From: Daphnia carinata
Taxonomy: Eukaryota; Arthropoda; Branchiopoda; Diplostraca; Daphniidae
DNA: 64,000 nt
Direction of reading: 5' to 3'
Assembly (NCBI RefSeq): GCF_022539665.2
Contig: NC_081331.1
Span: forward strand, 4,374,501-4,438,500
In this document: positions 47,852 to 60,700 of the stretch, in pieces
How positions within the stretch are numbered: position 1 is the stretch's first letter
Layout: every line of letters starts with the position of its first letter
Program-made: the position numbers and the translations under genes
Notes under the pieces: generated by a model
The model's database searches: none
Seen by the model: the letters and a program-made list of their open reading frames with translations, nothing else
What the model was told of the DNA's origin: nothing

Positions 47852-49246
47852 CCTTCAATTTGAAAAAAAAAAAAAAATGGAAAATTCTATAGTCGCATAT
47901 CCCACGGACTATAAATTGCCTCTTGTTTTAAAAAGCCAATATCAAAACACAAAACGATTCGAAATTCTTCTTTTTTCACAAGCCAGTTTTTTAAACGGGG
48001 GGGGGCAAAATACACGTCTGTCTACGACGGCGGACGATACGGGATTGAACTATGAAGAGGACGACGTGGCATATAAGCGTATAATGCAAACACAAGGAAC
48101 GACTCCCCCTCAAAAGTCAAAGATGGGGGGAGGTGGGAGACAGAGACCGGCTGGATGACTTATACATGGCACACAACGGGTGGTTAATGGGCATCGTGTG
48201 TAGCTCGCGCATGCTCTTTACACACTTCAACCCCAAAAAAAGGAACTGTCAGACAAGAGAGACCAAACTAGTCATTTTCTGTAGCGGTCGTGTGGAACGA
48301 TCCGCGTTGAAGATCTCATCAGATTTTTTTTTTTTCCTTTTCTCTCTATAAAACTTTGATTTTTTTTTTACCTTTAGCAGACGTCAGTGGTCTTTTTATC
48401 AGGGACAAAACTTGGCGGTCATCCGCTGTATGTCAGCGACGTCTTAATGAGAACTGTCCAACACGGGTCATGAACAAACGCGCCAACCAAAAAGGACATC
48501 AACATCCAATCATATCCACACGCTTGAACTTTCGATGCAAGACCTCATCACAAATTGTTATACATTTAGAAGATAAAATCGCTTCTAGCTGGAGATGAAA
48601 TTACGATAAAAATTAAGTTAATGCCCAGTTTGTTAAAGAGACAATTTCCATGCCAGTTTTTTTTTTTCTTTCTAAGCATCAGCGCCTCCTCAATCATCTA
48701 TCCATCTGCTTATGTGGATTCCATTGCATTTTTTGGAAAGAAACTAAGAAACTTTTGGCTGTGGTAAAACAGATGTCCATACCCCTCCCGAGAAAAAACC
48801 ATCGTCACCACAGCAAAAGAGTCCGACGGTTGAGTAATGATCAATCGGTCGTCGTCGGCGTCAACCCCCCCCCCCCTACCTAAAAGGAAAAAAGGCGTCA
48901 CGTAGCCGCAGGGCATATCCTAAAATTAGAGCGTGAAATAACTTTTGACAGTGAAACATTCATTTGAAAAAAAAAAATTATTTCTCAGTAGTATTTTCAA
49001 ACGGCATAGAAAATAATTGTCATTTCTGTCCAGAAAAAAATTCTTCCCCCCCCCCCCGATTGAAAACTTTCAGCGAAATCACGCAACGCTATTTCCACGT
49101 ACTTTGCAAAAAAAGAAGGTGCCTTGGGGAACGGATATCATTGTAGCTGCGTGACAAACGTTGGCGGCGAGTTCACGCGCTAGACGTGACGGCCAGCGCA
49201 CGTCAGTTACCCATTAGGATTAGATCAGCCATATATAGTTTGTGTG

Positions 49247-49275
49247 TATAAAACTAACATCGACTAGACGCAGTC
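49247..49275 (+). promoter_or_regulatory. Possible TATA-plus-initiator promoter
   Basis: A TATAAAA element near 49247 is followed about 25 bases later by GCAGTCAAG, which resembles the arthropod initiator TCAGT. The spacing fits a core promoter reading to the right. It lies upstream of the small ORF at 49307. Confidence 0.35.
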
Positions 49276-49306
49276 AAGTGTTTCCTTTTTTTTTGGTGCT
49301 GCGAGG

Positions 49307-49390
49307 ATGGCACAACTAGCCGCGAATTTAAACGGTCTAATGATCGATGAAATGCAACTGCGACAGTTTAATTTACCGTCTTTTTTTTAA
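49307..49390 (+). CDS. Candidate 27-residue small ORF
   Basis: The ATG in GAGGATGGC has a good start context and sits about 35 bases after the possible initiator. The ORF encodes MAQLAANLNGLMIDEM and onward to a TAA, 27 residues in all. It could be a micropeptide or the first exon of a longer message. Without a clear donor it remains a candidate. Confidence 0.2.
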   Translation: MAQLAANLNGLMIDEMQLRQFNLPSFF

Positions 49391-51339
49391 TATCGAACGT
49401 ATTTTCCCTTGCATAGGATTTCTATCCGTTCAATAATTAAAACTGGCATTGGTAACGAGAGAGAGACGGAGGAATGCCCTTTTCTTTAAACTAATCCGCT
49501 TTTGCCTGTACATCATCCGACTACTTTTGAATAGTAAAAGAAAAAAAAACCAACTTGCGATCGGTTGAACTTTTCTCTATCAAACTTGTCACATTTGGTC
49601 TGTAATAGAATCTTATTTATTCAAAAGAAAAGCAGAAAATGTAATAAAAGGGGGCCGTGTAAATGACGGAGGGAAGAAAAGGGCGTAGGCTGTGCGGAGG
49701 GAAGAAGAGAAGGGAAAAGAAATTCACATAAATCAGGACGTCCGCATTTTTCATCGTTGTCCGATTCATCAGACAACTGATATGTTTTTCTTTTACGGTG
49801 GTACACAGTGACTTGCGCTTAATACAACACAAAAATGGAATAATAAGCGACAAAAGATAATAAAGCGGCTACATGTGTGCCGTTCGTTCATCTTGGTATA
49901 TCGTGTGTTCTCTAATAGAAAGAAAGAAGACACACAACTACGAGCCAAAAAAACAAATCCATGATGTAGCATATCAAAAAGGGTAAAGTATAAATTGCGA
50001 CTTGGTAATACAAGGTCTCTCATCCTAGACACCCAGTGTGTACAGTATATAAATACACGTATTATTCCATTATTGCATATAGAGGCAACGAGCATATGAA
50101 AAAGGCGACTATTACGATCTCTTTACCAAGGGAAAAAAAAAAAAAAATAAATAAAAAGTTTTTCTTTTTTTTCAAGGGATGGGGGGGGGGGGGGTGAAGC
50201 GCAAAATGGCTAAAGATGGAAAGAAATCCTATTGGGAGTCGTGCATCATGCTTTAGACGACGGCCAAGGGAGAAAAACGATGTCAGCAAAGCCCCGGCTG
50301 CGGCCAAAGGTGGCTCTATAAAGTCTTATATAAATATACGTCGTGAAACGGATGAGAAGAGATGGACAGCAACTATATCTCTCTTCTTTTTGTGTGTCTA
50401 CTTTCTCATATACATCGCGCGCACTGTCCATTTCGTTACGTATAAATAAATGTCGACTATACGCAGCTATACAAAAAAGAAAATACTCTAATAAAAGTTG
50501 TGAAATGCAGTGGAAGGTTTGCACAAAGAAAAAGGGAAGCCGCCATTTTTTTGTGTGCCAGTTTCAAATGGCAATGGTTTCAAATGTACGCAAAGGGACT
50601 TCGTCCAGGTAAGTCGGGTGATTTTTTAAAGAGGCCAACTTTCTTCTACCGTTTCGCATAGACAAAAGCAAATAAGAAGATGGGGAATAAATCAATATTC
50701 CGGATGCAGACAAAGAAAATCCATTTAACAAAATCCAGCATTTAAAAAAGAGATCCTTTACTTCCTATAGGATTTAACGTGCCCGAAAAAAAGTTAAGGG
50801 ATGCGCAACTATTCGCTTGAGCATCGTCATTTGGAGGCCGTAAGCGTCAGACCCAACACGAATTAACGCACACCCCCACTAGGCAAATAAAAAGCTAAAA
50901 CTCATTTTTAGCTTGTAACACAAAAGTATTCCCAAATACGCAATTTGAAAGAGCGAAAAAAAAGTTCATTATTATAAAAACGCAGGAATTAGACTCGCGC
51001 AAAATAAACGCATCGCTGGGTTGCCGGGGAAAAATAATAAAACTAGTTTGGATGTTGCGACTTTTTTGATCCTCTCCCCCCAACTTGTTGGATTGTTAAA
51101 CAGATACAACCACCCGCGCACACTGTTTTCTCCGACTATCGTCATTTCCGGTCGTGAGGGTTTCTCACCGTATTGATTTCAGGTATAAAAAGTAAGTGCA
51201 TACATAGGACGATGTGAATTTCGGATGCTGATTGGCTTTTAGGATAAGCAGAAAGAAAATACGAGGCTGGTCTTTTTTGTGTTTTTCTCCCTTAAAAACA
51301 AGATAGTTCTATACCAACGAGAGTGAGAGATTAAGGTTA

Positions 51340-51492
51340 ATGGAGGTTCCGTGTTGCAAAGTGGCAACACTGACGAGCTCTTGGGATGATCCTCCTCAGC
51401 AATCCCATCAGAACCTCATGGCACATCCGCAGCTGATGATGCAGCTGCTGCGTTGCTATAAGCCGTGCTCCCTTTGCAACAGCAGGAGTTGA
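51340..51492 (+). CDS. Candidate 50-residue Cys-containing small ORF
   Basis: It runs from ATG to TGA and encodes a Gln/His/Met-rich middle (QQSHQNLMAHPQLMMQLL) and five Cys in CC and C-x3-C-x2-C spacing. Base composition is more GC-rich than the surroundings. The opposite strand is also open (51337-51546), so the evidence is weak. No family is recognised and there is no signal peptide. Confidence 0.2.
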   Translation: MEVPCCKVATLTSSWDDPPQQSHQNLMAHPQLMMQLLRCYKPCSLCNSRS

Positions 51493-54236
51493 TGTGTGCG
51501 CCCCGCTCTCCGTCCTCAGCTCAAAAAGTCGACCATCATTTTTCAATTAACTTTGTGACTTTTTTCTTATGCGCCAACTTGCGCTGCATCAGCAAAAAGA
51601 AACGTTGTATACACAATAGAAAATGACACCAAACTACTTTGTTAAAATGTCCTTTTCGCAAGACGAACAAAAAATTTTGGCTCGTGTTCTAAATATCCTC
51701 GTCTCATCTATTTCCGATTAGATTTCATAGATGTCGGTTTGCTAAAACTAATTAGCGGGATTTCATCGTTTCTTTTTTCTTTTCTTTTAAGGACCTAAAT
51801 CGATTTGCTGGTGATCACAAGTTCGTGACACGCCGGGTCGACCTCCCTTGTTCGAATGACATAGGCCCTGGCGATTCCGACAAACACCTTCGGGAATTTC
51901 GGGCCGCGTGAGTTTTCAAGTCGCGGGCAAAATCCGGCATGTATATTGGGACTTGTACCGTCTACACACACGCGGAAAATGAAATGGTATGTTTAAAAAA
52001 AAAAAAAAAAGAGAGAGAAAAGCATGGAACGAGCAAAGGTCTTAACGGATGGCCTCCCCATATAGATCTATGTACGAGGTGTGTTTCGGATCCATGAACA
52101 CATATTTACTCGATAGGATAAAGTATTAGATATATTTATGTACGTAAGAATTTTTTTTTTCTATTTTCTTGTAAGAGTCGTGCGTGTTTCCCTGCGGCCG
52201 AGGAAAAACATACGTTTGATTTCCCCGCGGTGCTGTAGAGTAGTTAATTGATCGCGCGCGCTCGGGCTCTCTTTCCCCCCGACCCCGTGAGTAGATACAT
52301 AGACGTATGGGGGTAGGGCGTTGGTGGTTGGTGTGGATGGTTTGGAAAAACAAAAAGAAAAACACTCTGGTGGATAACACGATCCATTTTCATAGAAAAA
52401 AAAAGGAAACAACATAACAACAGGGTTCGTTTTCGCGCCCAGCGTACCACATTAATCCCGTTGCTCACCAAAAAAAAAAACTATTCAATCAGTCGATGAT
52501 CAACTGATGGGATTCATTTAAGTCATTACACTTTTTTTCTTGAATGGAAAAAAACTGATTTGATGAGATTTTCAATTAAAAGAAAAATCGAATTCAATTC
52601 GATGTCATCTTCACATTTTTCTGTTGGATAAAGGACGAATAAAGAAATCATCAAGTCAGCAATTTGAAAGTATTATTCGTTCTTCCCTTTTGTTTTTCTG
52701 AATCCCAGAATAAAAAAAAACAATGGCAATCGACAATGTCTTCCCTTCCCCCACATTGATTATAAACAATAAAAAAAAAAATGAAATTTTACGCATTTTT
52801 TTTTTTTTTTTGTGCTGATGTGAGCACTGTATGAATAGCTGTAGGGTGTGTGCGTATCATTACCAACTCTCCTACAATTGTGGATGGTGATAGAAAAGAT
52901 TTTTCGCTGCGATGGCACCTGAAAGACGAGTGGACTCTTACGGTTCTCCACGTTTCAATTGAAAAGAATTTCAACCCATCCCGTACCCCATACGGTAATA
53001 ACGCGACGCGATTGCCAAGCGCATTCGTCCCCATTGTGTTGGCATCTGCATTTCAAGTCGGGTTCGGCAACAAAAACCGCGATGCGTGAAATACGATCCG
53101 CGGGCCATCCATTCCACTCGCCCCATTTTATTAGATAAAACATGATTTAGCTGGCCCGACATATCGATCGAAATCGCCCTATTTGCTCATTGTCATGGCA
53201 GAGCCACGCGATGACCGTCTTTTTCTCGATCGTCATCCGACACCAATCCAAACAATTCGTAAATCTCATTGCCCCCCCCTCCCTCACACGGAATAAAATT
53301 TAATGGATGGCAATCGAAGAAACATTCTTTGATTTATACGGCATTCAAACGAAGAGGAAATCAACTGTTTAGGGGTAAACCGAAAGATTCAGTATAAAAA
53401 ATATACGATAGTCGTAAAAAAACAAAAACAAAATGCCCTGCACCGGGGAAGGATTTGAAACGGGAACAATGGCCGATTGTCATCACGCGCCACCCCACAC
53501 ACACATTTTGACAGACAAACGGTGCTGGCGTGCACATATCCGATGGCTATACACACATTCATGTAAAGCTCGTGTTACGTCTTTTTTTTTTAAGGCATTT
53601 TGTAATATTATGACAACTAACGCCTCTTCTCAACGCTCATAGACGACGAAACCCTAAATAAAAAAAAAAGGTCTAAACCCAATCGACTGGAAATGTCTTC
53701 CGCGTTATTTGTTACTTTCACTTGAACAAGAAAAACAAAAGTGTTTGCCGCTCCATAAGTTATTATGACGTCACCCTATGCGTGTATAGAGAAACTATAG
53801 CAAGTTGAGCGGAATGATGAGCTTGACACGCATAGCCATAGCAAAGTGTCGATGAAGCACAGCTGGGGATAGCAAGTCCAGTTGTGCGGCAGGGGGGAGG
53901 AATAAAACGGAGGACATTGAGAAGAACGAATAAAAAAAAAAGAATGTCAAAGAGATGAGACGCAGAAAAAAAAGGGTCAAGTGAAGAGGGTGAATATCGA
54001 CAATGTCGATATTGTTGTTGAAGGATCCGGTATAACTTTAACCGACTACACACACCGCAGGGCATGGCGGAGGGAAATCGGAGAAAAGACCATCATTTGA
54101 AAGAACATAACCGGAATCTATCCGCATACGCAGCAAACTCTCGCCCCTTCTTCTCACTTCTTCAATGGACGATTGAATATGTGAACAGACAGAACGGAAG
54201 GAGGGGCCCTCAAATGAAAAATGGCGTTAGGCGAAC

Positions 54237-54263
54237 GGGGGGGGGGGGGGGGGGGGGGGGGGG
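54237..54263 (+). repeat. Run of 27 G
   Basis: An uninterrupted G tract of 27 bases, the longest homopolymer in the window. It could form a G-quadruplex and is likely length-polymorphic or inexact in the assembly. Confidence 0.9.
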
Positions 54264-56388
54264 TAAGCAAAAAGAAAAATCGAAGATTGGAAGGGGGGGG
54301 TTATAATATAAAAATAATAACAGAAAATAAATGGCTGTCATTTACTCGCCAGATGGTACTGTCACTCAAGTTCAGAGGAGGCAATATCGACAAAGAACAA
54401 AAAAGAAGTCCGAAATTTTACTGGCTGTGCATTTAATTATCTTTTGTAATGTTTCAAAACGAGACTTCCCTTTTTTGTTGTTTGACGACCTTTTCAATTC
54501 AATAGATTTTTTTCATATATTGCAGAGTAAGGCACAAAAAATGAAAAGGCAAAAAAAAAAGAGGTGTTTTGCGAAAAAGCGTGAGCGTGTGCATTAGACA
54601 ATTGAATAGCGTGGCAGTGGCCTGGGGACATGTATTACTGACGCATGCGGGTCCAGTCACACCACTTGAATACAAGGAGAGAAGTCATTTCGTTGCAACA
54701 AACTAAAATAAAATGGGGAAAATAAAAATCAATTGCCTTTTCTTCTCTCTCAATAAATGTAAGCAATTTCACTGTTACAAAAAACTGTGTTTCGTACGCC
54801 AAAAAAGTACAGCCTTCACGTCCCGTTGTCCCTACCTACTGTTATTACTTTTTGTACGGTCGCAAAGACCCAACTCTTTATCGTTCTCAAGTTTTCTTTT
54901 TTCGACGATGAAATTTCCTCTATCTTTACGTTTCCTTTGTACGGTTCGCGAAGAAGGGCTTATATGCTTACACACAGTTGAACGAAACGCATTTGATTGA
55001 ATCGAGAGCTGCCCTCCCCCCCCCCCCCCCGAATAATGTCAACATCGTCATAAATGGTAACACAAACGTTGATGTTCATTTCCTATCTGCCAGTAAAGAA
55101 CACGAAACAAGTATCACTTTGGGCTTCTACGTGAATGGAGAGACTTGTCTGATGACATTTAGATGTGAAAAAAGATTAGCACATCTCAGTGCTTCCGGTC
55201 ACTGTAGACCAGCTGTCACACATGCCCATATGCGCGCCATTTTTTTTTTTGCCCCATTGATTGCATTTTGCTCTACATCCGGTTAAAAGAAAGGTAGCTT
55301 TTTTTTATTTCATTTCCGCCAAGAAAAGAAATGATGCCGATAAAATAATTTCTAAAAGTTCAATTTCCTGTCTTGATTGAACGTGTTTTATCGACGTACA
55401 TCCTCCCGACATTCATAATTAGTAAGTTACTTTCTACACAACCTACCCTTAATAATCGAAATCTATCAGATTGAATAGTTTGAAAAGGAAGTAAAACATT
55501 TTAAACATAAGAGCATGTGCTGGAAAACGAAGGGGGAAAAAACGCCCACCTACTTGTTCGATCGTTGGCCTCGAAACACCATCAGTATGGATCGACATCA
55601 TACGGTGAACATTTTTCTTTTCAAACGTCTTTGAGCAGAAAACAGAATCCCATGAGAAGGAGATCACTTATTCAGCATCCACTCTTTTAGGCAGCATGTT
55701 ATCGATCGTTTCACAACGTTATTCAATATGAAAAATTCAAAAGTTATTATACGACAGGAGCACAAACTTTCTTTGCAGCACATTTTCAACTAGTTCACGT
55801 TTTCGTCGACGGCGTTGCAATTATTTTAAATTGGATGCGCTAGCAATTGTTTTTTCGATGTAAATGGTAACAAACTAACAATCAATTAATCAGTTAACTG
55901 CAATGTGTAAAAATGGGGAAATAATAACAGGATATAAACTAATATTGAAATTCATAAAAATAAAATAAGACCGTCTCAGTAAAAAAAAAACACGTAAGTT
56001 TAAATATTAACCCAAATTACATGGCGGCGAATGGAATTAAATGCAACCTTACGTTTTCAACGCGCCGTTATGAAAAAATGCCCGCAATGTTATTTATTTG
56101 GTTTCATCTTTTTGATCTATAGCTATTTAATAAAGCTGACATAATGTGCAATGATATGAATTCTGTCTTTTTTTATTACTTTTCTTTTTAATGTGAAAAA
56201 GAGGAAGTGAATGGGGTTAGCGATGTTTGGATGGTGGCGGAGGATGCTTGTTGAGCACAGGGTGTTACATAGATTTCCCTTGGGATATCACTTCAAGAGC
56301 CATAAAAAACTAAAATGGACAACTGAATCCAAGACAAAACACGTAGAAACATGCTTCCTTTTTTTTTTACTTCAATTAAAAGAATATG

Positions 56389-57019
<631 letters not shown>

Positions 57020-57785
57020 GTTGTTCTACGTAAAAGCCAATGTCGAGTTATCTGTGGAAGGCCCATGTGTCAATAATAAAGCGTCCCCTTATTTACTTTC
57101 TAATTTCGTATTTACTGGCGGGACCGCGGGAACGGGAAACACAAAATTAGAGCCACCAATTTCTCACCCATGTGACTTGAATGACACTTTATTGGCAGAA
57201 TAGCAAATAAATTTGATAAATTATGCATTAGAAGAGCTTGTAATTACACTGGATAATTGGTATCCGCTTGAACCACTGAGGGGGTGAGCTAACTAGCTAA
57301 TGGAATTCTACCCACGTTTTCGGTTCTAGCACTCTGCTAATTTATCGATCACAGCGACTGAACCTTTTAAGCAGCTCTATTGACTCACGGTCCTGCACTC
57401 GTGGATTAAACGTTATAACAAACACCGCAACTTGAAATCAATTTATATGCAGCCAAAGACTTACATGAAATGTACAATGATACAGCACAATCATACAAAG
57501 ACGGGCAAGGGAAGCTGGTTAACTTATTATTTCTTACTTTTTCAAGTTTTGATTCGTCTTTTTTTTAATACAATTCAGCACAAGTATGATGGCGGCGACG
57601 GAATGCAGTCTATGCAGGCATCACATGATGAAAGTGAAGAAAAAAATGAAACAAACTAAACAATCACATTGATTTTCGAGCTCGTCATAAAACACTATAC
57701 AGGAGAGTGGACAGTAAACGATTTACTAAATATACATAATAGCTAGAACTTCTAACATTTTTTGTGTCTTCAATGTTTGCAATTA
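57020..57785. other. Intergenic, nothing recognised
   Basis: 766 bases between SREK1IP1 and PNUTS. A plus-strand frame at 57432-57659 lacks any family motif. It should hold the SREK1IP1 promoter. Confidence 0.4.
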
Positions 57786-60700
57786 TTAAGGCATTGGTGC
57801 GCCGTTATAGTTGTTCGGATGAAGAAATTTGCATCGGCTCTCCAAACGGCAGAAACCTCGCATAAAGTGCCAGCAGGGCTGATTTGAGGGGCCGCCGCGA
57901 GATGAAGGCGGCCCTCCAGGCCGGCCTCCACCGCCACCTCTTGGTGGTCCATGGAATCTGGGTCTCGGTCCATCCATACCCATTCCTCGAGGATGACCCA
58001 TAAAACCAGGGCTCGGACCTCCCATCATATCTGTTAAGGAATAAACAAAGATTCAGTATTTCGTAAAGGACGAGGCTACAATGAAAGAGATATATTCGAA
58101 AAACCAAATTACCATTATAGCCATGGCCGCCCCGTTCCCGGGGATGAACATGTTCACGCTCTCTGTGATGATGGAAACTGTCACGATGATGCGGTGGTCC
58201 GTCCCGGTGGGGAGGCCCATCATTGTATCTCTGTCCGACATCATGGTCGGGGTAAATTGATCCATCACCGGCCTGCTCAAAATGCAAAAAGGAAACGTTA
58301 ATTTATTTGGAGATCAAACGTTTAAATAAATTCTTACCATCCACGTTCCTCCGATATCACCGCGGTGACCGCCTCTACCATCAGGATGATGATGGTGCAT
58401 AGGAGGCCCTCCGTGATGAGGCATATCTCCATGACCGTCATGGAGAGGAATGTCGCCAAGTCCTCCGTGCCCAAAATGATCGTCATGCATTGGAGGACCA
58501 TGATCGGGATAATACTGATCAATAGGACCAGGACCAACAGGTGGGGCACTTCTATAACCCGGGCCCCCATACTGTTGTTGGTGTTGAGGAGGTTGATGTT
58601 GCTGTTGATATGGCGGTTGTTGAACGTGATGTGGGCCACCTCCGTAGGGCGCCATTGGGTGTTGAGGTCTCATTGTTTTGGGTTCCGGCCATGGCAAGTG
58701 CCGATGATCATAAACGCTTTCCGGATTGCCCGTCACGTCATCTAGTGGAATGATAGTAGGAGCCTTGTCAGTCCGCTCCAATGGTACTTCAGGATCCGCT
58801 TCAATAGGAGCCTCTGGAAGTCTGTTTTTGTTTCCAAAGATAATTTTAAGAACAATAAAAGCAATAATTTTTTAAAAAGAATTATCAAGCGGCAGTTCAC
58901 TTACACTTGGCCTTTAAAGTACAATGCCTGAAGTGTAGAACTTTCTCTGGCGGCCTGGATTTCTTTTTCTTTACTGTTTTCTCCGTAAATAACACGATCT
59001 TCGAGATTGTCAATACGCTGAAGACCTTTCCAGGGATTCTCTTCAATTTCGGGTTCTTCAACTGTGGGCACACAATTCAATTGCGGATAAGTGAAGTTCG
59101 TTCGAAAATAGAAACTAATAAAAATAGATTTACTCACTCATTGTTTTAGACATGAGAATCGATTGTTTCTCTCGTTCCTTCTCGGCTTGTTTCATCTCGC
59201 CGAAAAGTAATTTGTTTACGTTGACTGCAAATAAATACATTCCAATCAATCGTGAACGACAGACACCTAAAACAAATAAAGAGAACATACCTCTTTCCGT
59301 TTCGTCGAGTTCGAAATAGTGATGCATTTCCAGTTCTTCTTCTGGTCGCCATTGGAGGGTTTTCTTGGGCCGCCGTTTCTGATTCGCGTGGAGGATTAGA
59401 ACGCCTTTCGGTTTTCCACTGTCTGATTGTGACGGAGGAGATTCCTCGCCAGCCATATCGGTTTTGATGCTGTCACGGGAGTTGGCTTCCTCATTCTCTT
59501 CGCCGTCAACTTCCATTTTCACACGCGCTTCTTTCTCTGCCGATGGACTCTCTGGGCATTCTTCTTTAATTTCTTTGGCGTCCGCTGATGCAGCGACCGC
59601 ATCCGGTTTCTCTTCTTGCTTTATGCCACCGTCCGTTTCCAGCGTGTCTTGATAGAACTGATAAGGTTAAACCATTAAAAAGAAGGGTTATTGCAAGACT
59701 CGTGTGAATCGATAGTTGTCAAATAAATATTTACATTGAACATTGGTTTCATCGGGGTAGGTGACGTTTCCCGATTTGCCCCGGCAGCTGGCGCGGGAGG
59801 ATTCTCAGGGAGTTCTTGTTTGATATTAATGGGTGGTGGAGGTGGTAGATCGGGCATGGATCCGTCTTTCGCGGAACGTTTTCTTTTGCGTGGTTCGGTA
59901 GTCGATTTCGACCCGGCTTCCAGCGCATCCATAAACAAAGAACTGTCCTGCAGCAACGCTGTTGCGATAAAAACATAAGTAATAATGGGTAATGTTAAAT
60001 ATACGGACATCTTTCAAAGAGCAGATCCTGTGGGTTTCACGTGTCAAGTTATTTTTATCATATATGTAGTGCAATAAGTTTCATAACTATTTTTTATCAT
60101 TATCGTGAAAGCGATGATGTACACATTACTGCGTTGCCTCCGGAGCTTGCCACTCCCGTGTATTGTTCCTCGACGGACACAAAAACACACTCCGGCTCTT
60201 TAACCGCCGTCCCGGGCGGATCGGGTTGCCATTGGTAGACAAACTGCCTCTGCTAACCAGCGCAATGATCAATTAGTTTTTAGAAGAAGGAAAGTAAAGG
60301 TAGAGCGTAACGACCGGACTCGCCATTATTCAGGGCTCATTGGGGGTTAATGTAGGGTTTATATCACACCCTTTATGACCCCGCCCTTTATATCAAAGGG
60401 TCGACTGTATATCGCATCGTTGATGATACAATCCAATCATCCGAGCCATCAAGAATGGACACCCTTCACACTGCGAAGAGAAGAGTCAAGACGTTGTTGA
60501 ATGTGTTATATGTATACATACGACAGGGCACGTCTGCCGAATTGAGCCATTAAACTGATGACAACTGACCATCCGATAAACCTGAAAAAAAGCGCTAGAG
60601 CAAAAAATAGCTAAGATAAACAATGAAACGTGATTATGTAAACAGGACACTTGGTAGCAAAACGAAACCCACTGGATCTGATACGTGAAAACAATATATG

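Larger units (their letters stand above)
47852..56388. other. Gene-poor 8.5-kb region rich in homopolymers
   Basis: No conserved protein gene was found on either strand. It contains many A/T runs and several long G or C runs, listed as a separate finding. Open frames of 60-100 codons occur on both strands, often overlapping each other (for example 52789-53162), which argues against coding. It should hold the DIP promoter and perhaps 5' non-coding exons. Two small ORFs inside are listed separately. Confidence 0.5.

Noticed and set aside
51337-51546. 69-codon minus-strand frame
   Set aside because: It overlaps the plus-strand small ORF candidate and shows no motif; at most one strand can be coding and neither is certain.
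52789-53162. Overlapping 60-80-codon frames on both strands
   Set aside because: Open on opposite strands at once, no motif, so more likely a GC-richer chance stretch.
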